Origin: Providencia rettgeri
GTDB taxonomy: Bacteria > Pseudomonadota > Gammaproteobacteria > Enterobacterales > Enterobacteriaceae
DNA length: 64,000 bases
Direction: 5' to 3'
Assembly (NCBI RefSeq): GCF_023205015.1
Contig: NZ_CP096258.1
Span: 3,038,001-3,102,000 of the forward strand
A program made the position numbers and the translations under genes. Below are positions 34,806 to 43,885 of the stretch, piece by piece. A model generated the notes under the pieces. The model was not told the DNA's origin, ran no database searches, and worked only from the letters and a program-made list of their open reading frames with translations. How positions within the stretch are numbered: position 1 is the first letter of the stretch; every line of letters starts with the position of its first letter.

Positions 34806-35708
34806 TCACCCCCTTGGATGATGCTGCTCATGTAATACTCGTAACCGTTCAGTCGCTACATGAGTATAAATTTGTGTGGTTGATAGATCACTATGACCTA
34901 ACAACATTTGTACCACGCGTAGATCCGCCCCATGATTGAGTAAATGGGTTGCAAATGCGTGTCTAAGAACATGCGGTGAGAGTAGCTCGCTATCAATATG
35001 AGCAAGTACTGCGTAATATTTTATTCGGTGCCAAAACGTTTGCCGAGTCATTTTCGTGCCACGCTTACTCGGGAATAGAATATCGCTCGTTTTGCCATTT
35101 AATAAATCTGGGCGGCCTTCATCAATATATTTCTCTAGCCAATATATTGCCTCTTCCCCCAAGGGAATCAATCTTTCTTTATCGCCTTTACCGACAACAC
35201 GAATAACCCCCTGCCGCAAACTAATATCTGAAAACGTTAATCCGATTAATTCAGAAACACGCAAACCACATGCATATAGCACTTCCAACATGGCTTTATC
35301 ACGTAACTCTAAAGCATCTTCAGTCGCAGGAGCATTTAATAAATCCTCAACTTGCTTTTCACTTAAATCTTTGGGCAAACGCTGCGGAATTTTTGGGGCA
35401 GCAATCACCGCTGAAGGGTCATCCAAACGGATTTTTTCCCGGTACAAATATTGAAAGAGTCGACGCATCGCACTTAATAAACGTGCCGAACTGGTTGCTT
35501 TATATCCACAATCAATGCGTTCAGCAAAAAAAGATTGTAGGTCAATTGATTGAACATTTTCTAAATGCAACTGATGTGCATCAAGCCATTTATCTAATAG
35601 TTGAAGGTCATTACGATAAGAAGCCAATGTATTTTCGGCAAGATCTTGTTCAAGCCAAATTGTATCAAGAAATTGTTCAATTAATGGATTAAGTTGTTTT
35701 GTTTCCAC
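34806..35708 (-). CDS. xerD: Tyrosine recombinase XerD
   Basis: Works with XerC at the dif site to resolve chromosome dimers. The tyrosine recombinase catalytic residues are visible: Arg in GLRVSEL, Lys in GKGDKERL, HVLRHAFATHLL (H-x2-R), His in LLGHSDLSTT and the nucleophile Tyr in IYTHVA. A GTG start at 35708 is preferred: GGAAG lies about 10 bases upstream and 300 residues result, close to the E. coli protein (298); a start at 35738 would add ten residues without support. Confidence 0.95.
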   Translation of the reverse strand: METKQLNPLIEQFLDTIWLEQDLAENTLASYRNDLQLLDKWLDAHQLHLENVQSIDLQSFFAERIDCGYKATSSARLLSAMRRLFQYLYREKIRLDDPSAVIAAPKIPQRLPKDLSEKQVEDLLNAPATEDALELRDKAMLEVLYACGLRVSELIGLTFSDISLRQGVIRVVGKGDKERLIPLGEEAIYWLEKYIDEGRPDLLNGKTSDILFPSKRGTKMTRQTFWHRIKYYAVLAHIDSELLSPHVLRHAFATHLLNHGADLRVVQMLLGHSDLSTTQIYTHVATERLRVLHEQHHPRG

Positions 35709-35825
35709 GACAAATAAGCTTCCTTTAGATAATACCACACGATTCTATTATGCCTGAATGTGGCTGCTTCTGTTACAATACATCTCTTGTGATGAAAACC
35801 ATAGCTGGACATAGTAATAAAATAT

Positions 35826-36344
35826 ATGAAAATAGGTCTTTTTTACGGTTCTAGTACCTGTTATACCGAAATGGTTGCAGAAAAAATACGTGATATTCTC
35901 GGCGATGATTTAGTCACACTTCATAACGTTAACGATACACCGCCTACAGAAATGGAACAGTATGATGTTCTTATTTTGGGAATACCTACATGGGATTTTG
36001 GTGAAATACAGGAAGATTGGCTTGAAATTTGGGAAGCGCTTCCCAATCTTGACTTAGCAAATAAAATCATTGCTATGTATGGTTTGGGTGACCAAATAGA
36101 TTATGGCGAGTGGTTCCTTGATGCCCTAGGAATGCTCTATCACCAACTGAAACCAACTGGTGCTAAATTTGTTGGCTTCTGGCCAACCGAAGGCTATACC
36201 TTTGATAGCCCTAAACCACTCAATGATACCGGTGATATGTTTGTTGGCCTTGCATTAGATGAAGTCCACCAGTTTGAACAAACCGATGAGCGCATTGCAC
36301 AGTGGTGTGTACAGATTTTTCAGGAAATCGAAGCGTTGTTATAA
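35826..36344 (+). CDS. fldB: Flavodoxin 2
   Basis: Small FMN electron carrier, 172 residues. The phosphate-binding loop is GLFYGSSTCYTE near the N-terminus; isoalloxazine contacts are expected in LGIPTWDFGEIQEDW and YGLGDQIDYGEWF. The cysteine in the loop (STCYTE, where FldA has TGNTE) marks FldB. It is divergent from xerD, an arrangement shared with E. coli. Confidence 0.95.
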   Translation: MKIGLFYGSSTCYTEMVAEKIRDILGDDLVTLHNVNDTPPTEMEQYDVLILGIPTWDFGEIQEDWLEIWEALPNLDLANKIIAMYGLGDQIDYGEWFLDALGMLYHQLKPTGAKFVGFWPTEGYTFDSPKPLNDTGDMFVGLALDEVHQFEQTDERIAQWCVQIFQEIEALL

Positions 36345-36380
36345 TGCAAGTTGATGCAAGCTTATATTGACTGGATGATT

Positions 36381-36403
36381 GATAACCCAAAGTGAGGGTT
36401 ATC
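36381..36403 (+). terminator. Hairpin after fldB
   Basis: GATAACCC (36381-36388) pairs with GGGTTATC (36396-36403). A second inverted repeat, TTAGGCTACC (36413-36422) with GGTAGCCTAA (36447-36456), reaches into the convergent ygfX stop. Neither has a clear T-run. Confidence 0.55.
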
Positions 36404-36452
36404 TACATACACTTAGGCTACCCATGCGGTTTAACACCGATGATTTGGTAGC

Positions 36453-36863
36453 CTAAATATCAGGATATTGCAGCAATAACTGGTTTAAATTACGCCAATT
36501 ATCTTCTGACAGGGCGTCCTTCGCTACCCACAAATAAACCTTTTGCGGTTTACCCTGCAAAGCTTCTAGTGTCAGCAATGTCCCATAACGGCTAAGCCAA
36601 GGCGCTTTTAGTATTCTCCACTCGTTTTTCTTCCATTGCACCTTATTGCCATTAACCAGTACAGCAACACCCTTTATTTTACTTATCGTTTTTTGACTCT
36701 TAGCCCAACTCGCAACCACAACCACTAATAGTGGTAGCCATATCATTGAGTTCTCAGGAGACCATGGTGTCAATAGCAAAATCATCCCAACAACCCCATG
36801 AACACAGGTTGAGAACAGTTGAGTTTTCCATGAAATGGAGAGATTAGATTTCCACAGGACCAC
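36453..36863 (-). CDS. ygfX: YgfX (CptA) membrane protein, sdhE partner
   Basis: A 136-residue inner-membrane protein with two hydrophobic helices (about 15-32 and 38-52) and a cytoplasmic C-terminal part. MVLWKSNLSISWKTQ and ILKAPWLSRYGTLL match the family. It overlaps the 3' end of sdhE by 20 bp and is translated from the same message, as in E. coli, where the pair has been called a toxin-antitoxin-like unit (cptAB) and YgfX has been linked to cell division proteins and to SdhE. Confidence 0.9.
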   Translation of the reverse strand: MVLWKSNLSISWKTQLFSTCVHGVVGMILLLTPWSPENSMIWLPLLVVVVASWAKSQKTISKIKGVAVLVNGNKVQWKKNEWRILKAPWLSRYGTLLTLEALQGKPQKVYLWVAKDALSEDNWRNLNQLLLQYPDI

Positions 36864-37110
36864 GATTTTTATTTTTTTCCTGAATCAGTTTAATCATACG
36901 AAAAAGTTCGTCATCATCTGGGCGACCGTGATTCATTAACCAATTGAATAAATCAGGGTCCGCACATTCTAATAAACGGACAAATACCTGCTTATCATGC
37001 GTTGTCAGGTCATCATATTCATACTCAAAAAACGGCATGATTGAAATATCTAATTCACGCATACCACGGCGGCATGCCCAATGAATTCGTGCTTTGTTCT
37101 CAATATCCAT
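36844..37110 (-). CDS. sdhE: FAD assembly factor SdhE
   Basis: An 88-residue cytoplasmic factor that promotes covalent attachment of FAD to succinate dehydrogenase (SdhA) and fumarate reductase. It shows the essential RGMRELD motif (RRGMRELDISIMPFFE), which contains the Arg-Gly known to be needed for flavinylation, and FVRLLECADPDLFNWLMNHG. It is first gene of the sdhE-ygfX pair and divergent from ygfZ. Confidence 0.95.
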   Translation of the reverse strand: MDIENKARIHWACRRGMRELDISIMPFFEYEYDDLTTHDKQVFVRLLECADPDLFNWLMNHGRPDDDELFRMIKLIQEKNKNRGPVEI

Positions 37111-37357
37111 TCCACTACGGCCTTTTTTGCAGTTAACTGATTAGATTGATTATTTTCCATACTCTAACAGATTATCCGCCAAGAAAACATGTCATAGACA
37201 ACATTGTTGTAATTTTAGTAGTAAAATACCGTTTTTCTACAAACAGATGATAAAAAACTATTAGATAATACAGGTTCATCATAATAACTACTTGCAATGT
37301 TATCTAGCTATTTTACCATTAGGCACCTTTATCTATCAAAGAACAACAGGTGAAATC

Positions 37358-38341
37358 ATGACTAACCAAATTGATAGTACACAGCAATTCCCTCTCGGCT
37401 CTCAGTCTTTACCACTCGTTTTGATTTCACTGGAAAACTGGGAACTTATTCATATCCACGGCGCTGATGCAGAGAAATACCTGCAAGGCCAAGTAACCGC
37501 AGATATCGCCACACTTAAACAATCACATGCATTAACAGCACATTGTGATCCTAAAGGTAAGATGTGGAGCGACCTCCGCCTATTCCATCATTTAGATGGC
37601 TATTCCTATTTATTAAGAACCAGTGTTGCCGACTCACAACTCGCCGAACTGAAAAAATATGCGGTTTTCTCAAAGGTTACCTTTGAAAAAAAATCGGACC
37701 TTAAATTAATGGGAGTGGCAGGTCAAGGCGCTAGAGAAGCGCTAGCCACATTATTTACTGCATTGCCTGACGATCAAAATCAGGTCGTTACCGACGGCGC
37801 TTCCACAATATTGCATTTTGCATTACCCACCGAGCGTTTTTTAGTGATCACCAACGAAGAAACCGCACAAAAAATGGCCCAAAGCTTAGGTGCTATTCAG
37901 GTCAACGATGAACAATGGTTAGCCCTTGATATCGAAGCCGGTTTTGCGGTTATCGATCAAGCAAATAGTGCCCAACATTTACCTCAAGCCACTAATTTAC
38001 AAGCTCTACCTCATGGTATTAGCTTTAAAAAAGGCTGTTATACCGGGCAAGAAATGGTTGCACGAGCAAAATTCCGTGGTGCAAATAAACGCGCGATGTA
38101 TACCTTAAAAGGCACTGGCACCTCCATTCCTGTCATTGGTGAAGGTGTGGAATGGCAGCTTGGTGATAAATGGCGCCGCACGGGAACTGTTTTGGCCGCT
38201 ATCCGTTTAGGTAGTGGCGAAATTTATGTACAGGTCATTATGAATAATGACATGGAAGCCGATAGCGTTTTCCGTGTTATGGGTGATGAGCAAAGTCATC
38301 TAACCATCGTGCCACTACCTTATTCATTAGAAGAGAATTAA
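37358..38341 (+). CDS. ygfZ: tRNA-modifying / iron-sulfur assembly protein YgfZ
   Basis: Folate-binding protein related to GcvT that supports repair and assembly of Fe-S enzymes such as MiaB. The signature KGCYTGQE (cysteine essential in E. coli) is in SFKKGCYTGQEMVARAKFRG. ATG at 37358 (AGGTG upstream, 327 residues) is chosen over 37292, which would add 22 residues absent from the family. It is divergent from sdhE, as in E. coli, and 11 bp before the HD-domain gene. Confidence 0.95.
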   Translation: MTNQIDSTQQFPLGSQSLPLVLISLENWELIHIHGADAEKYLQGQVTADIATLKQSHALTAHCDPKGKMWSDLRLFHHLDGYSYLLRTSVADSQLAELKKYAVFSKVTFEKKSDLKLMGVAGQGAREALATLFTALPDDQNQVVTDGASTILHFALPTERFLVITNEETAQKMAQSLGAIQVNDEQWLALDIEAGFAVIDQANSAQHLPQATNLQALPHGISFKKGCYTGQEMVARAKFRGANKRAMYTLKGTGTSIPVIGEGVEWQLGDKWRRTGTVLAAIRLGSGEIYVQVIMNNDMEADSVFRVMGDEQSHLTIVPLPYSLEEN

Positions 38342-38352
38342 TTGGAGTTTTT

Positions 38353-38973
38353 ATGTCATCTGCATTAGGTAGCAAGCCCGTAGAGGTGGTTAATTTTGGG
38401 GCTTTTACCGAAGTCGTCCAATTTTTAATGGAATTAGATAAACTCAAAAGCGTTTATCGTAAAAATAAGTTATTGAACCGTGAACGCCAAGAAAACACCG
38501 CAGAGCATAGTTGGCAATTTGCGGTTGCAGCAATGAGTTTTGCACCTTATGTACAAGGCATTAATATCGAACATGCGATAAAGCTTGCCCTTGTGCATGA
38601 CATTGTTGAAATTGACGCAGGTGATGTATTGGTCTTTGATAATGCAGCTCGTGATGCGATTCATGAAGAAGAAGTTAAAGCCGCTAACCGTATCTTTAAC
38701 TTGTTGCCTAGCCCACAAGCTGAAACCCTTTTAGCGTTGTGGAATGAATACGATGCATTAGAAACACCAGAGTCTGTCTATGCAAATGCCATTGACCGAG
38801 CGATGCCAATGCTAATGAACTTGCACAATCAAGGACAAAGTTGGGTTGAAAATAATATCCGCCTTGAGCAAGTACTCAGTAAGTGTGATTATATCGAACA
38901 AATTCTGCCTGAGTTTTATCAGCAGTTAAAATTACAGTTAGAACTCGCTCAAAAAAAAGGTTGGTTGTTGTAA
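38353..38973 (+). CDS. HD-domain phosphohydrolase (YfbR/HDDC2-like)
   Basis: A 206-residue cytoplasmic HD-family protein. Metal-ligand motifs are all visible: ENTAEHSWQFA (first His), LALVHDIVEIDAGD (HD pair followed by E-x2-x-D), and AIDRAMPMLMN (late Asp). This layout is that of HDDC2/YfbR 5'-deoxynucleotidases. Ribosome binding site TTGGAG. It follows ygfZ by 11 bp, so the two are probably co-transcribed; E. coli has different genes here. The substrate is not proven and could be another nucleotide. Confidence 0.87.
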   Translation: MSSALGSKPVEVVNFGAFTEVVQFLMELDKLKSVYRKNKLLNRERQENTAEHSWQFAVAAMSFAPYVQGINIEHAIKLALVHDIVEIDAGDVLVFDNAARDAIHEEEVKAANRIFNLLPSPQAETLLALWNEYDALETPESVYANAIDRAMPMLMNLHNQGQSWVENNIRLEQVLSKCDYIEQILPEFYQQLKLQLELAQKKGWLL

Positions 38974-38981
38974 TTTTCGCC

Positions 38982-39008
38982 AAAAGCGGCTGAAAAGCCG
39001 CTTTATTT
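38982..39008 (+). terminator. Terminator after the HD-domain gene
   Basis: AAAGCGGCT pairs with AGCCGCTTT around GAAA, followed by ATTTAA, 9 bp after the stop. Confidence 0.88.
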
Positions 39009-39213
39009 AACGTATTACACTCATCTAATTTATATTGTCTGTGACAAGATATGCTTTTCACTAATTCATTATTTTAATTTAAATAATAAACTACTTTATA
39101 TTCTATATATAATTATTAATCTCGACTAATAAAGAAATATCAATATTAATAACTTGCTAATTATTAATATCACTCCTATCTTTATCATTGAACATTTGCC
39201 TAAGAGGTTTAAA

Positions 39214-40110
39214 ATGCAAAAATTCAATGAATATTCAACCCCTTACCTTTTACTACTAGATGTCCATTCTCCCGCGATCATTCAATTCAATAAATCAACA
39301 CATCAAACAACCCCAATTATCGAAGGGCTCGGTGGAACTCCTGACGGCATTGCCATTGACCCTACTAATCGATTAATTTATTGGAGCAATATGGGGGATG
39401 ATTATGATGCTGACGATGGATCCATCAATGTAATAAATTTTGATGGTACTGGCAGAAAAATGCTATTAGGCAATGGGAAAATAAGAACACCAAAACAATT
39501 GCATCTTGATTTAGTCAATCAACGATTATATTGGTGTGACCGCGAAGGCGGTATGGTTTCCTCATGTCATGTCGATGGCTCTGATTTATTAATCCATGTA
39601 GCAAGGCCTCGAGATAAACACAATAACGTAGATATATTAGACCAGTGCGTTGGTATTACTGTTGATGTTGCAAATAACTGGCTCTATTGGACACAAAAAG
39701 GCACCGCTAAAGGCAATTTAGGCCGTATTTTTAGGGCGCCATTAACACCTAAAACCCAGCAATCAGCCAATCAACGCACTGATATTCAATTGCTCCTTCA
39801 AAACCTACCCGAACCTATTGATTTATTGCTTGATGAAGAAGCCCATATTTTATATTGGACAGATAGAGGTGCTGAGCCCGATGGTAATAGCTTAAATTGT
39901 GCCACTATTGCTGCTGATGGATTGAGCCATTACAAAGTAATAAGCCGTGGTTTTAAAGAGGCGATTGGGCTCACATATGATAAACCAGCACAACTGATGT
40001 ATGTCGCCGACCTTAATGGGGGGATTTACCAAGTCGTCATGGAAACAGGCGGAGTGGAAAAACTCTATCAAGGTAAAAATTACACGGGTATTTCACAATA
40101 TTCGGGCTAG
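39214..40110 (+). CDS. YWTD-repeat beta-propeller protein (LDL-receptor class B-like)
   Basis: A 298-residue protein of six-bladed beta-propeller type. Blades are marked by repeated Y-W-(T/S/C)-(D/N/Q): RLIYWSNMGDDYD, QRLYWCDREGGM, NWLYWTQKGTAKG, HILYWTDRGAEPD and MYVADLNGG, each followed by I-x-x-x-x-x-D-G type strands. Such repeats are well known in animal LDL-receptor-related proteins and are uncommon in bacteria. No signal peptide is seen, so it is probably cytoplasmic. ATG at 39214 is chosen because AGAGG lies 8 bases upstream; the ATG at 39154 lacks a site. No enzymatic residues can be assigned. Confidence 0.8.
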   Translation: MQKFNEYSTPYLLLLDVHSPAIIQFNKSTHQTTPIIEGLGGTPDGIAIDPTNRLIYWSNMGDDYDADDGSINVINFDGTGRKMLLGNGKIRTPKQLHLDLVNQRLYWCDREGGMVSSCHVDGSDLLIHVARPRDKHNNVDILDQCVGITVDVANNWLYWTQKGTAKGNLGRIFRAPLTPKTQQSANQRTDIQLLLQNLPEPIDLLLDEEAHILYWTDRGAEPDGNSLNCATIAADGLSHYKVISRGFKEAIGLTYDKPAQLMYVADLNGGIYQVVMETGGVEKLYQGKNYTGISQYSG

Positions 40111-40125
40111 AAACACCCATAATAA

Positions 40126-40160
40126 AGGCTTGATTTCAGTAACCTACTGAAATCAAGCCT
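40126..40160 (+). terminator. Strong hairpin between YWTD gene and gcvP
   Basis: AGGCTTGATTTCAGTA pairs perfectly over 16 bp with TACTGAAATCAAGCCT around ACC; AAAAACATTT follows. It can stop transcription from both sides of this convergent junction. Confidence 0.85.
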
Positions 40161-40205
40161 AAAAACATTTAATTCACACTATTTAATGAAAAGCGTGATT
40201 CATTC

Positions 40206-43082
40206 CTACATATAATCTTCAATCGGTACGCACGAGCAGTGTAAATGGCGGTCACCATACACATCATCGAGGCGTTTAACCGCTGGCCAGTATTTATTTG
40301 CTTTGGTTTGTGCTGTAGGGAACACGGCAAGCTCACGGCTATAACGATGTGACCACTCCCCGACTAACTCTGTTTGCACATGAGGCGAATTCACGAGAGG
40401 GTTATCTTCGAGTGTCCACTGCCCTTTCACTACTTGGTCAATTTCATCGCGTATAGCTAACATCGCATCAATAAAACGGTCAATTTCCGTCATACTTTCA
40501 GACTCAGTCGGCTCAATCATTAAAGTGCCTGCGACAGGGAAAGACATGGTTGGCGCATGGAAACCATAATCAATTAAACGCTTAGCAATATCGAGCTCAC
40601 TAATACCGGTGTCTTTCTTAATTGGGCGCAAGTCAACAATACATTCGTGAGCCACATAACCGTCTTGCCCTGTATATAAAATGTCATAACGACCAGAAAG
40701 GCGCTTAGCAATATAGTTAGCGTTCAAAATAGCCACTTGGCTCGCTTTACGTAAGCCATAAGAGCCCATCATACGAATGTACATCCAGCTAATTGGCAAA
40801 ATTGATGCACTACCAAATGGCGCTGCAGATACCGCACCTTGGTCGGTTAACATTTCTTGCTCAACCACAGAATGCCCCGGTACGAACGGCGCCAAGTGTT
40901 TTTTCACACCAATAGGCCCCATGCCTGGACCACCGCCACCATGAGGGATACAGAATGTTTTATGTAAATTCAGGTGAGACACATCCGCACCAATAAAGCC
41001 TGGGGTTGTTAGCCCAACCTGAGCATTCATATTTGCACCGTCAAGGTATACTTGACCACCATATTGGTGAATAATTTCACACACTTCACGAATACTTTCT
41101 TCATATACCCCATGGGTTGATGGGTAAGTTACCATCACGCAAGAAAGTGCTTCACTATGTTGCTGAGCTTTTTCACGTAAATCAGCTAAATCGATATTAC
41201 CTTCATCATCACAACGCACTACCACCACTTCCATACCCGCCATATGCGCAGAAGCTGGATTGGTACCGTGAGCAGAGGCCGGGATCAAACAAATATTTCG
41301 TTCCCCTTCATTGCGACTTTCATGATAGCGACGAATAGCCAATAAACCTGCATATTCCCCCTGAGCCCCTGAGTTAGGTTGCATACAAACCGCATCATAA
41401 CCGGTCAATTGCACTAACCAATGAGAAAGCTGCTCTATCATTTGGTGATAACCTTGAGCCTGCTCAGGTGGGCAGAATGGGTGTAGCTCGCCAAATTCAG
41501 GCCACGTAATTGGGATCATTTCCGCTGCCGCATTGAGCTTCATCGTACAAGAACCCAGTGGGATCATCGCTTGGTTTAATGCTAAATCTTTGCGCTCTAA
41601 GCTATGCATATAGCGCATCATTTCGGTTTCACTATGGTAACGATGAAAGTTTGGATGCGCTAAAATTTCATCATCACGTAACATTGCGCTTGGGATCCCT
41701 TGCTCTGCCGCTGAAACCGATTGGTCGAGCTTTTCAAAATCCAACTTAGCTTCAATACCTGTGATCACCGCAAATAATTCATTTAAATCTTGGCGAGTCG
41801 TGATTTCACTAAACGTCACACCAACTGCACCACGAATATCAGTGCGTAAATTCACTTTAGCTTTCTCTGCACGTGCTAGCACCGCTGTTTTGTCTGCCAC
41901 TTCAATGCAGAGCGTGTCAAACCAAGTTTTATGGCGTAACGAAACCCCTGCGTCTGCTAATGCTTTAGCGAAAATAGAGCTGAAGCGATGGATACGCTCA
42001 GCGATCATTTTCAGCCCTTGTGGCCCATGGTAAACCGCATACATGGCGGCAATATTGGCTAACAACACTTGAGATGTACAAATATTCGAGTTCGCTTTTT
42101 CACGACGAATATGTTGCTCACGAGTTTGCATCGCCATACGCAGCGCGGTGTTGCCTGCCGCATCACGTGAAACACCTATCAGACGTCCCGGCATCGCCCG
42201 CTTGAACTCATCACGACAAGCAAAGAATGCTGCATGTGGGCCACCGTAGCCCATTGGTACACCAAAACGTTGAGCTGAGCCGAATACAATGTCAGCACCC
42301 TGTTTACCCGGAGCAGCTAACAGCACAAGAGCCATCATATCTGCAGCAACGCAGCTGACAATTTTGCGCTCTTTTAGTTGAGCAAATAGTGAACTGTAAT
42401 CATGGACGTTACCTGTTGTACCAACCTGTTGAAGTAGCACACCAAAAACACCTTCATGCTCCAACACTTTCTCTGCGCTATCGACAATCACTTCAAAACC
42501 GAAGGTGCCCGCACGTGTGCGAACAACATCGAGAGTTTGCGGATGAACATCATCTGCAACAAAGAAGCGTTCTGCATCTTTCAGTTTGCTGATCCGTTTT
42601 GCCATCGCCATGGCTTCCGCTGCCGCAGTTGCTTCATCCAATAACGATGCAGATGCGAGATCTAGCCCCGTAAGATCGATAGTGACCTGTTGAAAATTCA
42701 GCAGTGATTCTAAACGGCCTTGTGATACCTCGGGTTGGTATGGCGTATAAGCGGTATACCAACCCGGGTTTTCTAATAAATTGCGCAAGATAACAGGCGG
42801 AAGCACTGCAGGTGCATAGCCCATACCTATGTAGCTTTTGTAGCGCTTATTGAGTGATGCTATCGCTTTTAATTCCGCTAAAGCTTCTTGCTCCGTTGCA
42901 CCACCACCCACTCTTGGAGGCTCAGCAAGTAAAATGGCTTTGGGAACAATTTTGTCCATCAAAGCATCTAATGACGTTGCACCCACGGTGTCTAACATGG
43001 TTTTTAATTGTTGTTCTGATGAACCTATGTGGCGCGAAATGAATTCTGAACGGTTTTCTAATTGACTCAGTGACATCGACAT
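40206..43082 (-). CDS. gcvP: Glycine dehydrogenase (decarboxylating), P-protein
   Basis: PLP-dependent P-protein of the glycine cleavage system: decarboxylates glycine and passes the aminomethyl group to lipoyl-GcvH. At 958 residues it is the single-chain (homodimer) form. N-terminal half begins SEFISRHIG and has PYQPEVSQGRLESLLNFQ; the C-terminal half carries the PLP lysine in HLNLHKTFCIPHGGGGPGMGP and SAHGTNPASAHMAGM. It is last in gcvTHP. The first codons (ATG at 43082 or 43076) are equally acceptable. Confidence 0.97.
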   Translation of the reverse strand: MSMSLSQLENRSEFISRHIGSSEQQLKTMLDTVGATSLDALMDKIVPKAILLAEPPRVGGGATEQEALAELKAIASLNKRYKSYIGMGYAPAVLPPVILRNLLENPGWYTAYTPYQPEVSQGRLESLLNFQQVTIDLTGLDLASASLLDEATAAAEAMAMAKRISKLKDAERFFVADDVHPQTLDVVRTRAGTFGFEVIVDSAEKVLEHEGVFGVLLQQVGTTGNVHDYSSLFAQLKERKIVSCVAADMMALVLLAAPGKQGADIVFGSAQRFGVPMGYGGPHAAFFACRDEFKRAMPGRLIGVSRDAAGNTALRMAMQTREQHIRREKANSNICTSQVLLANIAAMYAVYHGPQGLKMIAERIHRFSSIFAKALADAGVSLRHKTWFDTLCIEVADKTAVLARAEKAKVNLRTDIRGAVGVTFSEITTRQDLNELFAVITGIEAKLDFEKLDQSVSAAEQGIPSAMLRDDEILAHPNFHRYHSETEMMRYMHSLERKDLALNQAMIPLGSCTMKLNAAAEMIPITWPEFGELHPFCPPEQAQGYHQMIEQLSHWLVQLTGYDAVCMQPNSGAQGEYAGLLAIRRYHESRNEGERNICLIPASAHGTNPASAHMAGMEVVVVRCDDEGNIDLADLREKAQQHSEALSCVMVTYPSTHGVYEESIREVCEIIHQYGGQVYLDGANMNAQVGLTTPGFIGADVSHLNLHKTFCIPHGGGGPGMGPIGVKKHLAPFVPGHSVVEQEMLTDQGAVSAAPFGSASILPISWMYIRMMGSYGLRKASQVAILNANYIAKRLSGRYDILYTGQDGYVAHECIVDLRPIKKDTGISELDIAKRLIDYGFHAPTMSFPVAGTLMIEPTESESMTEIDRFIDAMLAIRDEIDQVVKGQWTLEDNPLVNSPHVQTELVGEWSHRYSRELAVFPTAQTKANKYWPAVKRLDDVYGDRHLHCSCVPIEDYM

Positions 43083-43235
43083 ATCTGTGTTCCCATCCTT
43101 TGTCTGCTATGCATAAGTTGTAGGGCGGCTATTACGGAACTTGCGAGATAACGCTTAAAATCAATGATATTGCAGTTGTTTCTTGTTTCTTGTTTCTAAC
43201 TAATTAGATTTTATCAATCCTCTAAATAGTTCATC

Positions 43236-43441
43236 TTGTGACTAGGCGGCAAGCAAATGAGACCCTAGGAGCATACACCAGTATGTGACTAGGGCGAATG
43301 AGCGAAGCCAACACCGCCACAAGATGAAATATGACGAGGTTGTGGCTAGGCGGCAAACGAATGAGACCCTAGGAGCATACACCAGTATGTGACTAGGGCG
43401 AGTGAGCGTAGCCAACACCGCCACAACACAAAATATGACGA
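43236..43441 (-). repeat. Tandem pair of 102-bp structured repeats in the gcvH-gcvP gap
   Basis: Copy 1 is 43236-43337, copy 2 is 43340-43441 (period 104 bp, roughly 9 in 10 bases identical). Each begins TTGTG(A/G)CTAGGCGGC, ends CCGCCACAA plus AAATATGACGA, and contains a central dyad CCCTAG-GAGCATAC-ACCA-GTATGTGA-CTAGGG. The outer GTGGC/GCCAC-type and GGCGG/CCGCC arms also pair, so each copy can form a long hairpin in the gcv message. It accounts for most of the 364-bp gap. Resembles a dispersed intergenic repeat. Confidence 0.9.
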
Positions 43442-43446
43442 ATAAA

Positions 43447-43839
43447 CTATTCTTCGGCTTCGATCATAGACGTATACCCCGCCGCATCAATCAAATCCGC
43501 CAGCTCTGCGGTATCCGACGCCTTAATACGGAAAATCCAACCTTCTTGATACGGTTGTTCATTCACGAGCTCTGGTGCGTCATTCAACTCGCTATTAACT
43601 GCCACAATTTCGCCACTCAATGGTGCGTAAATATCAGATGCCGCTTTAACTGATTCGACGACTGCAACGTCATCGCCTGCACTTACCGCAGTCCCCACTT
43701 CGGGTAAATCTACAAACACCATGTCACCCAACGTCTCTTGCGCATGTTCGGTGATACCTACTGTATACTCACCATTTCCCTCGTCACGCAGCCACTCATG
43801 TTCACGGGTATACATTAATTCTTTAGGTGTATTGCTCAT
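43447..43839 (-). CDS. gcvH: Glycine cleavage system H protein
   Basis: Lipoyl carrier protein shuttling the aminomethyl intermediate among P, T and L proteins. The lipoylated lysine is in VESVKAASDIYAP. ATG at 43839 follows GAGAGG at the right spacing (130 residues); a GTG one codon upstream is in frame but less likely. It lies 46 bp after gcvT, and 364 bp before gcvP because of the tandem repeats. Confidence 0.96.
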   Translation of the reverse strand: MSNTPKELMYTREHEWLRDEGNGEYTVGITEHAQETLGDMVFVDLPEVGTAVSAGDDVAVVESVKAASDIYAPLSGEIVAVNSELNDAPELVNEQPYQEGWIFRIKASDTAELADLIDAAGYTSMIEAEE

Positions 43840-43885
43840 CACTAGCCTCTCAATTTTTAAATTTATTAATTCGATCTGCCCAAAT

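Noticed and set aside
36453..37110. New toxin-antitoxin pair (ygfX/sdhE)
   Set aside because: Both are recognised conserved genes; the toxin-antitoxin label is historical and SdhE is an FAD assembly factor.
43242..43424. 60-codon open frame inside the gcv repeats
   Set aside because: It repeats itself with the DNA repeat and has no ribosome binding site; it is a by-product of the tandem repeat.
43236..43441. CRISPR array
   Set aside because: Only two copies of about 102 bp, two bases apart, with no spacers and no cas genes.
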